Shown one piece after another: positions 8,401-18,476 of a stretch of 64,000 nucleotides of DNA. Each line of letters begins with the position of its first letter. Position 1 is the stretch's first letter. Source of the DNA: JAWVFM01 sp963841455. Its GTDB lineage: Bacteria; Actinomycetota; Thermoleophilia; Solirubrobacterales; 70-9. The stretch is from the NCBI GenBank assembly GCA_963841455.1, contig CAWJCU010000001.1, positions 248,001-312,000 of the forward strand. Reading direction: 5' to 3'. The translations under genes and the position numbers were made by a program. The notes beneath the pieces were generated by a model. The model worked only from the letters and a program-made list of their open reading frames with translations, was not told the DNA's origin and did not search any database.

Positions 8401-8705
8401 TCGTCGCCGTGCGCGCGCGGGACGCCGAACGCCGCCATGACCGCGTCGCCGACGTATTTCTCGACCGTGCCGCCGTACTCGGCGAGCGTTTCGCGGGCAA
8501 CTTCGAAGAAGGCCCCGAGTCTCCGCCGCAGCTCCTCCGGGTCGAGGCTCGACGCGAGCTCGGTGGATCCGACGATGTCGGCGAACACAAGCGTCGCGAT
8601 CTTGCGTTCCGGCCCGCCGTGGGGATCGAGCGGCGCGCCGCAAGTGGAGCAAAACCGGCCTGCTCCCGTCACCTCCGCGCCACAGTTGTTGCAACTGCTG
8701 ACCAT
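5472..8705 (-). CDS. Zinc ribbon - class III adenylate/guanylate cyclase - AAA ATPase - TPR protein
   Basis: 1077 residues. Residues 5-26 are a zinc ribbon (CNNCGAEV, FCSTCGAPL). Residues about 35-190 are a class III cyclase domain: the first metal Asp in VFADIVGSTELA, the second in KYVGDAVMAAFGVP, and the transition-state pair in GEAVNAAARLQ (N and R), so it looks catalytically complete. Near residue 245 a P-loop GEAGVGKTRLATEL begins a STAND-type ATPase, with GVDDAHWADDG as Walker B. The C-terminal half is helical and TPR-like. This architecture is frequent in actinobacteria and Thermoleophilia; the signal is unknown. Start MVSS at 8705 is chosen over 8720. Divergent from an MBL gene starting about 23 bp away. 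Confidence 0.9.
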   Translation of the reverse strand: MVSSCNNCGAEVTGAGRFCSTCGAPLDPHGGPERKIATLVFADIVGSTELASSLDPEELRRRLGAFFEVARETLAEYGGTVEKYVGDAVMAAFGVPRAHGDDPDRAIAASLALVERVEALDDGLRVRVGVETGEVLSAPAESDLSVTGEAVNAAARLQQAAEPGEVLVGERSARAARRARLAAAERKDAKGFGSPLVAARAIGADGPGRNLVATPFIGRDDDFDLLRLVYRRAARARVPELVTITGEAGVGKTRLATELVGALRCEEPEPAVVVGRNPPYGRGIAFWALGEIIREAAGVAADALVEEVRSGLAEKLRAAGADDADPVADVLAAVLGGEGVQERSLRRSWRRMIGVLAAERPLIVGVDDAHWADDGFLDLVEEAVFQLGEVPLLVICTARPELVERRPGFGRGARNVTMIELRPLAGDAARELATALLPGSAPDLAERVASASGGNPFFAEEVAKIVAEAGNGHADALPDTVQAAIAARLDLLPMPEKSAIQRAAVLGSTFREEALAELVDGGASELLSQLAAKSLVEERPALGPGRFGFRHQLIRDVAYSTLPKADRARLHGEAAAGIEQRAGGRAVELAELVSFHLARASELDPSRERVAAAWRSTIEAADLVARRGASARAQELFERAADLAPDAAEKVRALRAASDVAVRQFRGDLGLVLLRREADVAERSGDTRRAASALARGAELATRMGGVTGEVPEAEIQEMIRRGEELVDEDDIVTKGRLILDRAFYAWAFGKVADMAAAAEEGLAIARDAGDLALLSSALDAAAAVPWDDGRFREALELTQERLDLLRSAPEDAGELAVELGDALHMTVATLLQLGDFAEAANVAREARERDLSRGVIDTGWSREMMSAYYLGEWDRVVEMAELIRAEWGGRVISRSAFAPDMATPGAVLGCRGDAAGAEGWFALAEAMVSESTARASEGVRMLRADALIHRGEFADASQLTSEVIEIQWSWWRTSYLATRAEAYVLAGLPDAADALDLAERNTGDNRYARALAVRARALHAGDAASLVAALNEFDVIGCAFQSARTGWMLGGGPRDDAMRTFERLRVPPPKGEPGPG

Positions 8706-8727
8706 GGCCCGACTGTACATTCGGAGA

Positions 8728-9519
8728 GTGAGGGTTACCGTCCTCGGTAAGTCGCCCGCCTGGCAGGACGCCGGCGGAGCCTGCAGCGGCTACCTGATTC
8801 AGGACGGCGGAGCGTCGCTGCTCCTCGATTGCGGCAACGGGATCTTCGCCAAGCTCCGGCAGCACCTCGACTACACCGAGCTCGACGCCGTGCTGGTCTC
8901 GCATCTGCACGCCGACCACTTCCTCGACCTCGTTCCCTACTCCTACGCGCTCACATACGCCCCCCGCCAGCAGCCGGTGCCGGTGCCGCCGTGGCCGGGC
9001 ACCGACAGTCCGGCCTGCCCGCAGCTCTTCGCGCCCCCGGGGGCGCGCGACGCCTTCCGCAAGGTCGCCGGCGCCTGGGGACAGGGCAACCTGATCGAGG
9101 CCGCGTTCGCGCTCACCGAATATGACCCGTCCGGGTCGGTCGAGGTCGGCCCGCTGGAGGCCCGCTTTCGCGAGGTCCCGCACTTCGTCACCACCTACGC
9201 GGTCGACATCACGTCGAAGCGCGGTGGCCGCTTCACCTTCAGCGCCGACTGCAAGCCGAACGAGGCGCTGGTCGAGCTGGCGCGCGACACCGACCTTCTG
9301 CTCATCGAGGCGACGCTGCCCCGACCCGAGAGGACCGGCGTGCGGGGTCACCTCACCCCGGCCGAGGCGGGCGAGCACGCACGGCTCGCGGGCGCGAAGC
9401 GAGTCGTCCTGACCCACATCTCGGACGAGCTCGATCAGACGTGGGCGCGGAAGCAGGGCGCGGCAGCCTTCGGCGGGGCCGTCGACGTGGCGGTTGATGG
9501 CGCCGTCTACGAGGTCTGA
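8728..9519 (+). CDS. MBL-fold metal-dependent hydrolase (RNase Z-like)
   Basis: 263 residues of the metallo-beta-lactamase fold, RNase Z/phosphonate-hydrolase-like branch. The metal motif is intact: VLVSHLHADHFLDL (HxHxDH), the later Asp in RFTFSADCKPN, EATLPRPE, and the last His in KRVVLTHISDEL. LLLDCGNGIFAKL is the first-strand substrate loop. Substrate unknown; members act on RNA, cyclic nucleotides (class II-like) or small esters. The GTG at 8728 is taken as start because homologues begin VTVLGKSPAWQDAGG; an ATG at 8704 in frame would overlap the cyclase start. Shares its upstream region with the divergent cyclase. Confidence 0.85.
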   Translation: MRVTVLGKSPAWQDAGGACSGYLIQDGGASLLLDCGNGIFAKLRQHLDYTELDAVLVSHLHADHFLDLVPYSYALTYAPRQQPVPVPPWPGTDSPACPQLFAPPGARDAFRKVAGAWGQGNLIEAAFALTEYDPSGSVEVGPLEARFREVPHFVTTYAVDITSKRGGRFTFSADCKPNEALVELARDTDLLLIEATLPRPERTGVRGHLTPAEAGEHARLAGAKRVVLTHISDELDQTWARKQGAAAFGGAVDVAVDGAVYEV

Positions 9520-9624
9520 CCATCGGCGCGCCGCCGGTCGGCGCTGAGCATCTGGACGTATAGCCGATGCCATAACTAGGTGCCAGCCCTCAGGCGACGC
9601 TGGGCAGTAGCCGATATCTGAGGC

Positions 9625-11376
9625 GTGAAAGGGTTTTCCGATCCGCTCGCCGATCACGGCGCGTGGGAGTTCGACGTGGCAACTCGCGAGGTCCGCTGGT
9701 CGAACGCGCTGCTCCGCATCCACGGTGTGGCCCGCGGGGATTTCGATCCGCCCGAGTTCGACCGGATCAGGGAGCTCATCCACCCCGACGACCTCGAGTC
9801 GTACTCCGAATCCGTCCGCACGGCGATCGAAACCAGGACGCCATTCACGGTCCAGCATCGGATCATCCGGCCCGACGGCGCCGTTCGGACACTGCTCGTT
9901 CGCGGTGCCTACCTGGCCGGCTCCGACGGCATCCCGGACCGCCTCGTCGGCACCACGCAGGACGTCACCGGCCGGCAGGGAAGCGACGAGCTGCTCTGGC
10001 ACCTGGCCAACCACGATCCGCTGACCGGCCTGTTCAACCGTCGCCGCTTCCTCGAGGAGCTCGAGCGCGAGGCGGCGGTGGCCCGCCGCGGCGCGAGCCA
10101 GGGGGCGGTGCTCATGGTCGATCTCGACCGGTTCAAGGACATCAACGACACCCTCGGTCACATGGCCGGCGACGCCCTGCTCGTTCGCGTCGCCGACGCG
10201 CTGCGCGAGCGCCTGCGCGCCACGGACACGCTCGCTCGCCTCGGTGGCGACGAGTTCGCGCTCGTCCTGCCCGGCTGTCCAGCCGATCGAGCCGAGGAGG
10301 TGGCCAGGGAGGTCGCCGCAGCGATCTCCGAGCGCGCAAGCGTGCGAATCGCGGGCCGCGACCGCCGCGCGACCGCGAGTGTCGGCGTGGCGCCATTCGG
10401 CGGCGGGCGCGACCGGGCGCCGGACGAGCTGCTCGTGGAGGCTGACCTCGCGATGTACCGGGCGAAGGCCCGGGGGCCGGGGGAGGTCGAGGCGTTCGAC
10501 GAGGAGATGCGGGCGGAGCTCGCCGCCCGCGTGCAGATCGAGGCCGATCTCCGCGACGCGATCGAGCAGGGCCAGCTCGAGGTCTACTACCAGCCGTTCG
10601 TCTCTCTGGCCGACGGGACCACGATCGGCTGCGAGGCCCTCCTTCGCTGGCACCACCCCCTGCGGGGCAACGTGCCGCCCAGCGAGTTCATCCCCGTAGC
10701 CGAGGAGCACGGCCTCATCGGGCGGATCGGAGCGTGGGTCCTCGAGGAGGCGTGCATGCGCGCCGCCGCCTGGCGGCGCGACGGCTACAACGCCTTCGTC
10801 TCGGTGAACATCTCCCCACAGCAGCTCGCGAGGGAGCACGTGAGCGAGCTGGTGGAGGGGGTGCTCGAGCGAAGCGGCCTGCCGCCTCCGCTCCTCTGCC
10901 TCGAGGTCACCGAGACGTCGCTTCTGCACGACACGAGCCCGCTCGTGCCGGCGCTTCACGCGGTGCGTGATCGCGGCGTCCGGGTGGCGATCGACGACTT
11001 CGGCGGCGGCACCTCCTCGCTCGGCCTGCTGCGACTGCTGCCGATCGACCTGATCAAGATCGACCGGATGTTCATCGCCGGCCTGGCCGACCAGCCGGAC
11101 GACCGGGCGATCGTCGCAGCGGTGATCTCGATGGCCGACGAGCTCGGCCTCGCGGTGGTGGCGGAGGGCGTGGAGGAGCCGAGGCAGCACTGGGAGCTCC
11201 GCGAGCTCGGCTGCCAGTACGCCCAGGGATTCATCTACGCCCGACCGGCCCCGATCAGCGAGCTGCAGCTCGACGGTTACTCGACCGCCGTCCAGCAGGG
11301 GGTGGGGGACCCGACCCAGATCCGGGAGTTCATGCGCCAGATCGGCATCCCGGCGAACGTGGATGCGGTGAGGTGA
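9625..11376 (+). CDS. PAS-GGDEF-EAL bifunctional c-di-GMP protein
   Basis: 583 residues, soluble. Residues about 10-115 are a PAS/PAC domain (WEFDVATREVRWSNALLRIHG). GGDEF is intact at residues 207-211 (RLGGDEFALVLPG), with an RxxD (RATD) inhibition-site motif just upstream, so diguanylate cyclase activity with product inhibition is expected. The EAL domain is about 310-565: EAL at 337-339 in CEALLRWHHP, SVNISPQQLA, the DD metal pair in VAIDDFGGGTSSLGLL, and KIDRMFI and VVAEGVE. Catalytic residues for c-di-GMP hydrolysis look present, although DFGGG replaces the more usual DFGTG. GTG start. A 7-TM gene begins 7 bp after the stop. Confidence 0.92.
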   Translation: MKGFSDPLADHGAWEFDVATREVRWSNALLRIHGVARGDFDPPEFDRIRELIHPDDLESYSESVRTAIETRTPFTVQHRIIRPDGAVRTLLVRGAYLAGSDGIPDRLVGTTQDVTGRQGSDELLWHLANHDPLTGLFNRRRFLEELEREAAVARRGASQGAVLMVDLDRFKDINDTLGHMAGDALLVRVADALRERLRATDTLARLGGDEFALVLPGCPADRAEEVAREVAAAISERASVRIAGRDRRATASVGVAPFGGGRDRAPDELLVEADLAMYRAKARGPGEVEAFDEEMRAELAARVQIEADLRDAIEQGQLEVYYQPFVSLADGTTIGCEALLRWHHPLRGNVPPSEFIPVAEEHGLIGRIGAWVLEEACMRAAAWRRDGYNAFVSVNISPQQLAREHVSELVEGVLERSGLPPPLLCLEVTETSLLHDTSPLVPALHAVRDRGVRVAIDDFGGGTSSLGLLRLLPIDLIKIDRMFIAGLADQPDDRAIVAAVISMADELGLAVVAEGVEEPRQHWELRELGCQYAQGFIYARPAPISELQLDGYSTAVQQGVGDPTQIREFMRQIGIPANVDAVR

Positions 11377-11382
11377 GCTGAG

Positions 11383-12204
11383 GTGACCCTGAGCATCGTC
11401 CTCGGCGCGATGAGCATCATCCTCGGGCTCGTCTACACCCAGTACGGCACGATGACCCTGATCGAGATGGTCCGGAATCGCCGGACCATGGGCTTCTCGC
11501 ACTTCGGAGCCGCCTGGATCGCCATGGCGTGGACCTGCGGTCCTCACCATTGGCTCCACGGCATCCACCTCCTCGCCGGGCGCCCGGCCGGCATGCTCGA
11601 GTTCATCGCCGTCGTCGTCGGCTTCCCCGCCGGCGTGATCTGGTTCATGCTCCGGGTCGAGGCGTTCCGCGGCGGCCGCGGCGACCGCTTCATTCGCGGA
11701 ACGCCGCTGTGGATCGTGGTGCTCCCCACGCTCGGCGGCGTCTACGTCACCGGCCTCATCGCCGCCCTCACCGACCTCCCCAACATGGGCGAGGTGGCGA
11801 TCAACCCCATCGTCGTCGCGAACGTGCTGCTCTTCTTCCTGTACTCCGCGGTGGGCTACTACCTCGCCCGCACCCAGATCGCGAACCGCCGCCCGCTCGG
11901 CGGTTGGTCGATGTCGGGCCTCTGCCTGGCGATCGTGTTCCCCACGTGCGCGGTCATGCACGGGCTCTACGCCTACTACACGATGGTCGGCACCTACTCG
12001 GCGGACTTCTCGCATTATCTGATCGACCTGCTGGCCGTGCCTGCGGCGGCCTACTTCCTGTGGGTCGTCCACGCTCTGTACCGCGGCTCGTTCCAGGACT
12101 GGAACGGCGTGCCGGGGGCGGCCGGGGCGCTCGGCCCGCCGCGGATCGACGCGGGCGGGGAGGGCGGCGACGGCACGGCCACGGCGCCGGCGACCTCGGG
12201 CTGA
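11383..12204 (+). CDS. Seven-TM membrane protein of unknown function
   Basis: 273 residues with seven hydrophobic segments, near residues 3-22, 45-65, 75-95, 110-132, 140-163, 173-197 and 207-230. Segment 2 carries a His cluster (TCGPHHWLHGIHLL) and a further His-Tyr pair is in segment 6 (CAVMHGLYAYY), so metal or cofactor binding within the membrane is possible. The C-terminal 40 residues are Gly/Ala-rich and disordered. No named family was recognised. It follows the PAS-GGDEF-EAL gene by 7 bp and starts with GTG, so it is probably in the same operon and may be a sensor or an output membrane partner; that is inference. Confidence 0.65.
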   Translation: MTLSIVLGAMSIILGLVYTQYGTMTLIEMVRNRRTMGFSHFGAAWIAMAWTCGPHHWLHGIHLLAGRPAGMLEFIAVVVGFPAGVIWFMLRVEAFRGGRGDRFIRGTPLWIVVLPTLGGVYVTGLIAALTDLPNMGEVAINPIVVANVLLFFLYSAVGYYLARTQIANRRPLGGWSMSGLCLAIVFPTCAVMHGLYAYYTMVGTYSADFSHYLIDLLAVPAAAYFLWVVHALYRGSFQDWNGVPGAAGALGPPRIDAGGEGGDGTATAPATSG

Positions 12205-12259
12205 GCGCGCGCGGCGTCGCCCCGCGCGTCTTCAGGGGTTTGTCCGGGGTTTTCCACCT

Positions 12260-12278
12260 CCTGGGTGGTAAACCCAGG
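12260..12278. promoter_or_regulatory. Inverted repeat upstream of hsp20
   Basis: CCTGGGTGGTAAACCCAGG has 7-bp complementary arms (CCTGGGT/ACCCAGG). It overlaps a second short symmetry (CCACC-TCCTG-GGTGG). It lies 92 bp before the hsp20 start and has no following T-run, so an operator or leader structure is more likely than a terminator. It does not match the CIRCE or HAIR consensus. Confidence 0.35.
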
Positions 12279-12370
12279 ACGAATCTCCATCTCTCCCTGA
12301 ATCGCCACCGTTGGAGGGCCGCCCCGTCGTTGCCCCGTTGTTGAAGCTCCGCGGGCTATCTTTTCCGGCG

Positions 12371-12823
12371 GTGCCCCCCAACCGCGAAATCCTGGTCAAC
12401 TTCGAGCGCATGCGTCGCGAGATGGACGAGCTCTTCGGCGACGTTTGGGGCGGCGTCGGGCTCTGCCGGCGGCGGTCGTCCGGCTTCTCGCCGCGCGTCG
12501 ACGTCTACTACTGCGGCCGCGACGAGCCGATAGCGATCGTCAAGGCTGACCTCTCAGGGGTCGGTCATCGAGAGCGTGGGCCTCGAGATCGCCGGGCCGC
12601 GATCTCGTCATCTCCGGCGCGCGTCCGGTGCAGGAGACCGAGGGCCGCGTCTACCAGCAGGTCGAGATCGAGACCGGGCCGTTCCGGCGGACCGTGAGGC
12701 TGAACGCGGACGTCGACGCCGAGCGGGCGCGGGCGACCTACGAGGACGGCGTACTGCGCGTGGAGCTCCCGCTGCGGGCGGGTGGCGAGGAGTCGAGGCA
12801 GGTGCCGATCTCGAACCCCGGTG

Positions 12824-12831
<8 letters not shown>
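12371..12831 (+). CDS. Small heat shock protein Hsp20 family, frameshifted
   Basis: Reads NREILVNFERMRREMDELFG then FSPRVDVYYCGRDEPIAIVK from a GTG start, followed after two local frame changes (about 12557-12562 and 12591-12597) by GRVYQQVEIETGPFRRTVRL and the alpha-crystallin signature ARATYEDGVLRVELPLRAGG. Removing one extra G at each site gives IESVGLEIAGRDLVISGARP between the two halves, exactly the expected alpha-crystallin beta-sheet. Joined length is about 152 residues, normal for the family. The protein is an ATP-independent holdase. Its stop (12829-12831) overlaps the lon start by 8 bases, tying chaperone and protease in one heat-shock operon. The indels look like sequence errors. 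Confidence 0.8.
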
Positions 12832-15221
<2,390 letters not shown>

Positions 15222-15282
15222 CTCCTCCCCCGCGGGTATAAGCTCCGCGTAGAACGCGAATTACGGTGGAGGAGTGGAGTCG

Positions 15283-15732
15283 ATGGCAAGGAGCACGAGG
15301 ACGAAGGCGGACAAGGCGCGCGACACGGCGCAGGCCGCGTACGAGAATCCGTACGTTCGGAAGCTGATCGAGGACGAGGACCTGCGCGACAACCTTCGCA
15401 GCGCTTACACCTCGGCCAAGAGCGCCTACGGGCGGATGTCCAACGGCAAGGGGCCCACCAAGGCTCTCCTCGACGACAAGAAGGTCCACAAGGACTTGAA
15501 GAACGCCGCGGATGCCTTGCGCGAGGCGTCGGACGCGATTCGCGAGCGCGAGCGCGGCCGCACCTGGACGAAGCTCCTGTTCGTCGCCATCGTGGGGGCG
15601 GTGCTCGCCCTCGCGCTGAGCGAGGACCTCAGGAAGTCGGTCCTCGACCGCCTCTTCGGAGCCGAGGAGGAGTTCGAGTACACCTCCACCACGGTGCCGA
15701 CGCCCGAGGCCGCCGCTACCAACGCGAGCTAG
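15283..15732 (+). CDS. Membrane-anchored helical protein of unknown function
   Basis: 149 residues. A charged helical N-terminal region (residues 1-95, rich in Lys, Arg, Asp and Ala, e.g. ARDTAQAAYENPYVRKLIED) precedes one transmembrane segment at about 100-118 (LLFVAIVGAVLALALS) and a short acidic tail. The charge pattern places the long N-terminal part in the cytoplasm. ATG 15283 is preferred to an in-frame GTG at 15274 because GGAGGAG sits 9-15 nt upstream. No family recognised; such coiled membrane-anchored proteins are frequent in actinobacteria. It follows lon by about 60 bp on the same strand. Confidence 0.65.
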   Translation: MARSTRTKADKARDTAQAAYENPYVRKLIEDEDLRDNLRSAYTSAKSAYGRMSNGKGPTKALLDDKKVHKDLKNAADALREASDAIRERERGRTWTKLLFVAIVGAVLALALSEDLRKSVLDRLFGAEEEFEYTSTTVPTPEAAATNAS

Positions 15733-15852
15733 CCGCTCCTAAAAACCTGGTCGGCGCCGCCGGTTGGGGGTTGCGCACTCCTGGTACGCGCGTCTAGACT
15801 CGCTGCAGCTCGGGCTGGAGGTGTCCCGCAGGGACGTTCCGAGCCGGGAGAG

Positions 15853-16461
15853 ATGAGGGTGGCGCAGACAGAAGCAGGGCCCGGCGCCGACCGCGCCGAG
15901 CGGATCGTCGAAGCCATGCGCGCTTCGGTGGCCGAGGTCGGGATCGCGGGCTCGACGTTCGAGCGGGTGGCGGCCAAGGCCGGGGTCAGCCGCGGCCTCC
16001 TCCACTACTACTTCGGGACCAAGGAGCGCCTCCTCATCGAGGTGATCCGCCGCGACACAGACGAGCGGATCGAATCGCTGACCACGGCGCTCGAGGAGGC
16101 GACGACGGTCGAAGAGGTGATCGGGGCCTTCGCCGCGGCCTTCGCACGCACGACTCTCGAGGAGCAGGGCTACGCCTACCTCGTATCCGAGGTGTTCATC
16201 GCCGGCCGGCACAAGCCGGAGATCCAGGCCGCGCTGGCCGACCTCTACGAGCGCGGCCGCTCTGCCTTCGCCGACGTGCTCCGCGCCAAGGAGCGAGAGC
16301 GTGTGCTTCATCTGCGGTTCGCGGCGGAGGCGATCCTCGCCTACCTGTTCAGCGCCGGCGATGGCGCCGTGATCCAGCGAATCGTCGCCCCCGATCGCGA
16401 CTTCTCGGATGTCGACGCGACCTCTTGGGCCGTGGCCCGCTTCCTGCTCGACGCGCGCTGA
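15853..16461 (+). CDS. TetR/AcrR family transcriptional regulator
   Basis: 202 residues. The N-terminal HTH is clear: RIVEAMRASVAEVGIAGSTF, then ERVAAKAGVSRGLLHYYFGTKERLL, the standard TetR recognition helix region (residues about 15-62). The all-helical ligand domain follows and includes EQGYAYLVSEVFIAGRHKPEI. Effector is unknown. No neighbouring palindrome was identified in the ~120 bp before the gene, and its target could be elsewhere. It converges on the R2-like oxidase gene, whose stop is 13 bp away, rather than diverging from it. Confidence 0.88.
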   Translation: MRVAQTEAGPGADRAERIVEAMRASVAEVGIAGSTFERVAAKAGVSRGLLHYYFGTKERLLIEVIRRDTDERIESLTTALEEATTVEEVIGAFAAAFARTTLEEQGYAYLVSEVFIAGRHKPEIQAALADLYERGRSAFADVLRAKERERVLHLRFAAEAILAYLFSAGDGAVIQRIVAPDRDFSDVDATSWAVARFLLDAR

Positions 16462-16474
16462 GCGCCGCCGGCCT

Positions 16475-17761
16475 CTAGGCGAACGTCGGACGGCGCGGGA
16501 AGAGGCGCTGCATCCGGCGCAGGCTGCCGAGCGAGCCGCGCGGGCGCAGGCGCCGCCCGAGAACGGCGCGCCAGGGCTCGACGCCGTGCATCGAGACGTC
16601 GATCCAGTCCTTCCAGCTCGTCTCGAGGGCAACGTCGGGGCTCGGCGCGTCGCCGGGCTCCGCGCGGGTCGCGCCGTTGTCCACGTGGAGGTGCCAGTTG
16701 TCGGCGTCCGAGAAGCGCCACTGGATCGTGAGCGGCCGGTCGACGCGCCTGTGGTCGACGGCGTTCTCGACGATGTCGAAGTAGATCCGTTGCACCTCCG
16801 GGGAGGGCGCCTCGATCGGCGTGCCGGGCGCGCCGGTTACCCCGGAGCGAAGCAGGAGGACCTGCCGGCGGGCGATCTCCTGCTCGCCGAGATCGAGATC
16901 GAGCGGAAAGACGCCGGCGGGCATCTCCTCGATCGGATAGCCGGCCGCGCGCCACTTCGCCCGCACCGAGCGGAGGCCGAAGGCGTAGATGTCCTCGAGC
17001 TCGAACCCGTACTCGCGGGTGTAGCGGAGGTCCCAGTTCGGGGGCACGAAGATCGTGAGCGAGTAGGGGAGCACCTCGCCGAGCAGCTCGGCCACCGCGG
17101 CCTTGCACTCCTCGCTCTGGGCGAACATCTCCGAGAGGGTCTTGACGCCGAAGCCGATGTGGCGCTGCTCGTCGCGCGAGACGTTGTGCATGCCCTCGCT
17201 GAAGCCGGGCATTGTCCCCGCCTTCGTGAAGAAGTCCTCGATGAAGTGCTGACCGGGCTGGGCGAGCGTCGCCTCGACGACCATGTGGTACATGGCGATC
17301 GCCTGCGCGAACTTCGGCAGCGAGCGGTCGGCGCGCAGCTCGTCGGCCATCCGGTCGAGCCGGTCGAAGACGCCCCGATACCCCCAGTTGAGCTGCGGGA
17401 GGGTGGAGGCGAGCGTCTCGCCGATCGTCTCGCCGGCACCGATCACCTCCCTGAAGAATCGGTGGAAGAAGACGGCGTGGCGCGCCTCGTCGACCTGCTG
17501 CGTGGCGAGGAAGTACTTCTGCTCCTCGCTCGGCGCCGCGTCGATGTAGGGGGAGAGGTCCTCGGCCACACGATCTTCTCCGTAGAAGAACATCGAGTAG
17601 ATCCAGAGCGCCGAGCGCCGCTGCACGTCGGTGAGCGCCTTCCAGCCCTCGCGGTCCTGCGAGAAGTCGAGGTCGGTCGTCCTCCAGTTGCCGTCCTCCC
17701 AGCGTCTGTAGAGATCCTCGTAGGTGATCTCGGCGGTGGCGGATTGGGCGGCGACTGACAC
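16475..17761 (-). CDS. Ferritin-like R2-type di-iron protein fused to a C-terminal SCP2-like domain
   Basis: 428 residues. The N-terminal two thirds is a ferritin-like helical bundle of the ribonucleotide reductase R2 / R2-like oxidase group: one Glu near residue 62 (FFYGEDRVAEDLSPY), the first ExxH at 92-95 (VDEARHAVFFHRFF), and a second ExxH further on (SRDEQRHIGFGV), enough ligands for a di-metal site. Residues about 330-415 look like an SCP2 sterol-carrier fold (WHLHVDNGATRAEPGD, LETSWKDWIDVSMHGVEPWR). The combination suggests oxidation of a lipid-like substrate. Start is placed at GTG 17761 because GAGGAGG lies 7-13 nt upstream; the ATG at 17794 directly abuts the operator and has no ribosome site. 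Divergent from a TetR gene. Confidence 0.8.
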   Translation of the reverse strand: MSVAAQSATAEITYEDLYRRWEDGNWRTTDLDFSQDREGWKALTDVQRRSALWIYSMFFYGEDRVAEDLSPYIDAAPSEEQKYFLATQQVDEARHAVFFHRFFREVIGAGETIGETLASTLPQLNWGYRGVFDRLDRMADELRADRSLPKFAQAIAMYHMVVEATLAQPGQHFIEDFFTKAGTMPGFSEGMHNVSRDEQRHIGFGVKTLSEMFAQSEECKAAVAELLGEVLPYSLTIFVPPNWDLRYTREYGFELEDIYAFGLRSVRAKWRAAGYPIEEMPAGVFPLDLDLGEQEIARRQVLLLRSGVTGAPGTPIEAPSPEVQRIYFDIVENAVDHRRVDRPLTIQWRFSDADNWHLHVDNGATRAEPGDAPSPDVALETSWKDWIDVSMHGVEPWRAVLGRRLRPRGSLGSLRRMQRLFPRRPTFA

Positions 17762-17795
17762 GGGCGACCTCCTCGGAGCGTTGGCGCCGGCCATA

Positions 17796-17819
17796 GTAAC
17801 TGACCGGTCAGTCAGTTAC
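17796..17819. promoter_or_regulatory. TetR-type operator between divergent oxidase and tetR
   Basis: A 24-bp nearly perfect palindrome with ends GTAACTGA and TCAGTTAC around the core ACTGACCGGTCAGT, itself a perfect 14-bp palindrome. The tandem TGACxxxTCAGTCAG pattern is typical for TetR/FadR-like operators in actinobacteria. It lies 10 bp before the tetR start (17830) and 34 bp before the preferred oxidase start (17761), so one regulator dimer pair could control both directions. Confidence 0.85.
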
Positions 17820-17829
17820 GCTTCCACCC

Positions 17830-18474
17830 ATGGAGGCGAGGACGCGCGTGCGCATGGCGGCGGCCGATCGCCGCGAGGCGATCCTGGAGGCCGCCCTCGA
17901 CGCGTTCGCCGGCGCCGCCTACCACGAGACCTCACTCGACGCCGTCGCCGAGCGGGCCGGCATCTCCAAGGCACTGATCTACGAGCACTTCGGGTCCAAG
18001 CGCGCCCTCCACAGGGCCCTTCTCGAGCGCTACGTGCACGAGCTGCTGATGCGCGTCATCGATGCGACCGCCGCCGCCGAACCGGGCGAGGCACGGTTGC
18101 GAAGCGGCATCGATGCCTTTCTCGACTTCGTCTCCGAGCGGCGCGACGCCTGGCGGTTCGTCTTCCGCAACGCGTCGGACCCCGAGATCGCGGACGCCGT
18201 CAACCGGCTGCGCGAGGAGGTTGCAGTGACGCTCGCGGGGTTGATGGCGGCCGATGCGCCGCCCGAGTGGAGCGCCAATCCGGAGCTGGCGCGCGAGACC
18301 GAGATGATCGCGCAGGAGCTGACCGGCGCCGTCCAGGCGCTCGCCAACTGGTGGGACGAGCACCGCGACGTTCCGCGCGAGCGCATCTCGCAGTCGATCA
18401 TGGACTTCGCCTGGATCGGACTCGAGCGGCTCGGCGAGGGCGAGCGCTGGGGCGGCTCCACAGCCGCCGGATAG
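17830..18474 (+). CDS. TetR/AcrR family regulator, probable repressor of the R2-SCP2 gene
   Basis: 214 residues. HTH region at about 12-60: RREAILEAALDAFAGAAYHE, then SLDAVAERAGISKALIYEHF and GSKRALHRALLERY, a textbook TetR DNA-binding domain. The rest is helical. The gene diverges from the R2-like/SCP2 oxidase and has a strong palindrome 10 bp before its start, which also fits a leaderless or short-leader transcript. By the usual logic of divergent TetR pairs it represses itself and the oxidase and is released by the substrate or product; the ligand is not known. Its stop overlaps or abuts the HD gene start (18477). Confidence 0.9.
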   Translation: MEARTRVRMAAADRREAILEAALDAFAGAAYHETSLDAVAERAGISKALIYEHFGSKRALHRALLERYVHELLMRVIDATAAAEPGEARLRSGIDAFLDFVSERRDAWRFVFRNASDPEIADAVNRLREEVAVTLAGLMAADAPPEWSANPELARETEMIAQELTGAVQALANWWDEHRDVPRERISQSIMDFAWIGLERLGEGERWGGSTAAG

Positions 18475-18476
18475 TC

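Noticed and set aside
9520..9624. c-di-GMP riboswitch before the GGDEF-EAL gene
   Set aside because: The conserved core bases of class I or II riboswitches were not found in this 105-bp gap.
8344..12072. Very long open frame on the minus strand (over 1200 codons)
   Set aside because: It is antisense to the MBL, GGDEF-EAL and 7-TM genes, has no recognisable domains and a composition typical of GC-rich shadow frames.
12205..12370. CIRCE or HAIR heat-shock operator before hsp20
   Set aside because: Inverted repeats are present but do not match either consensus.
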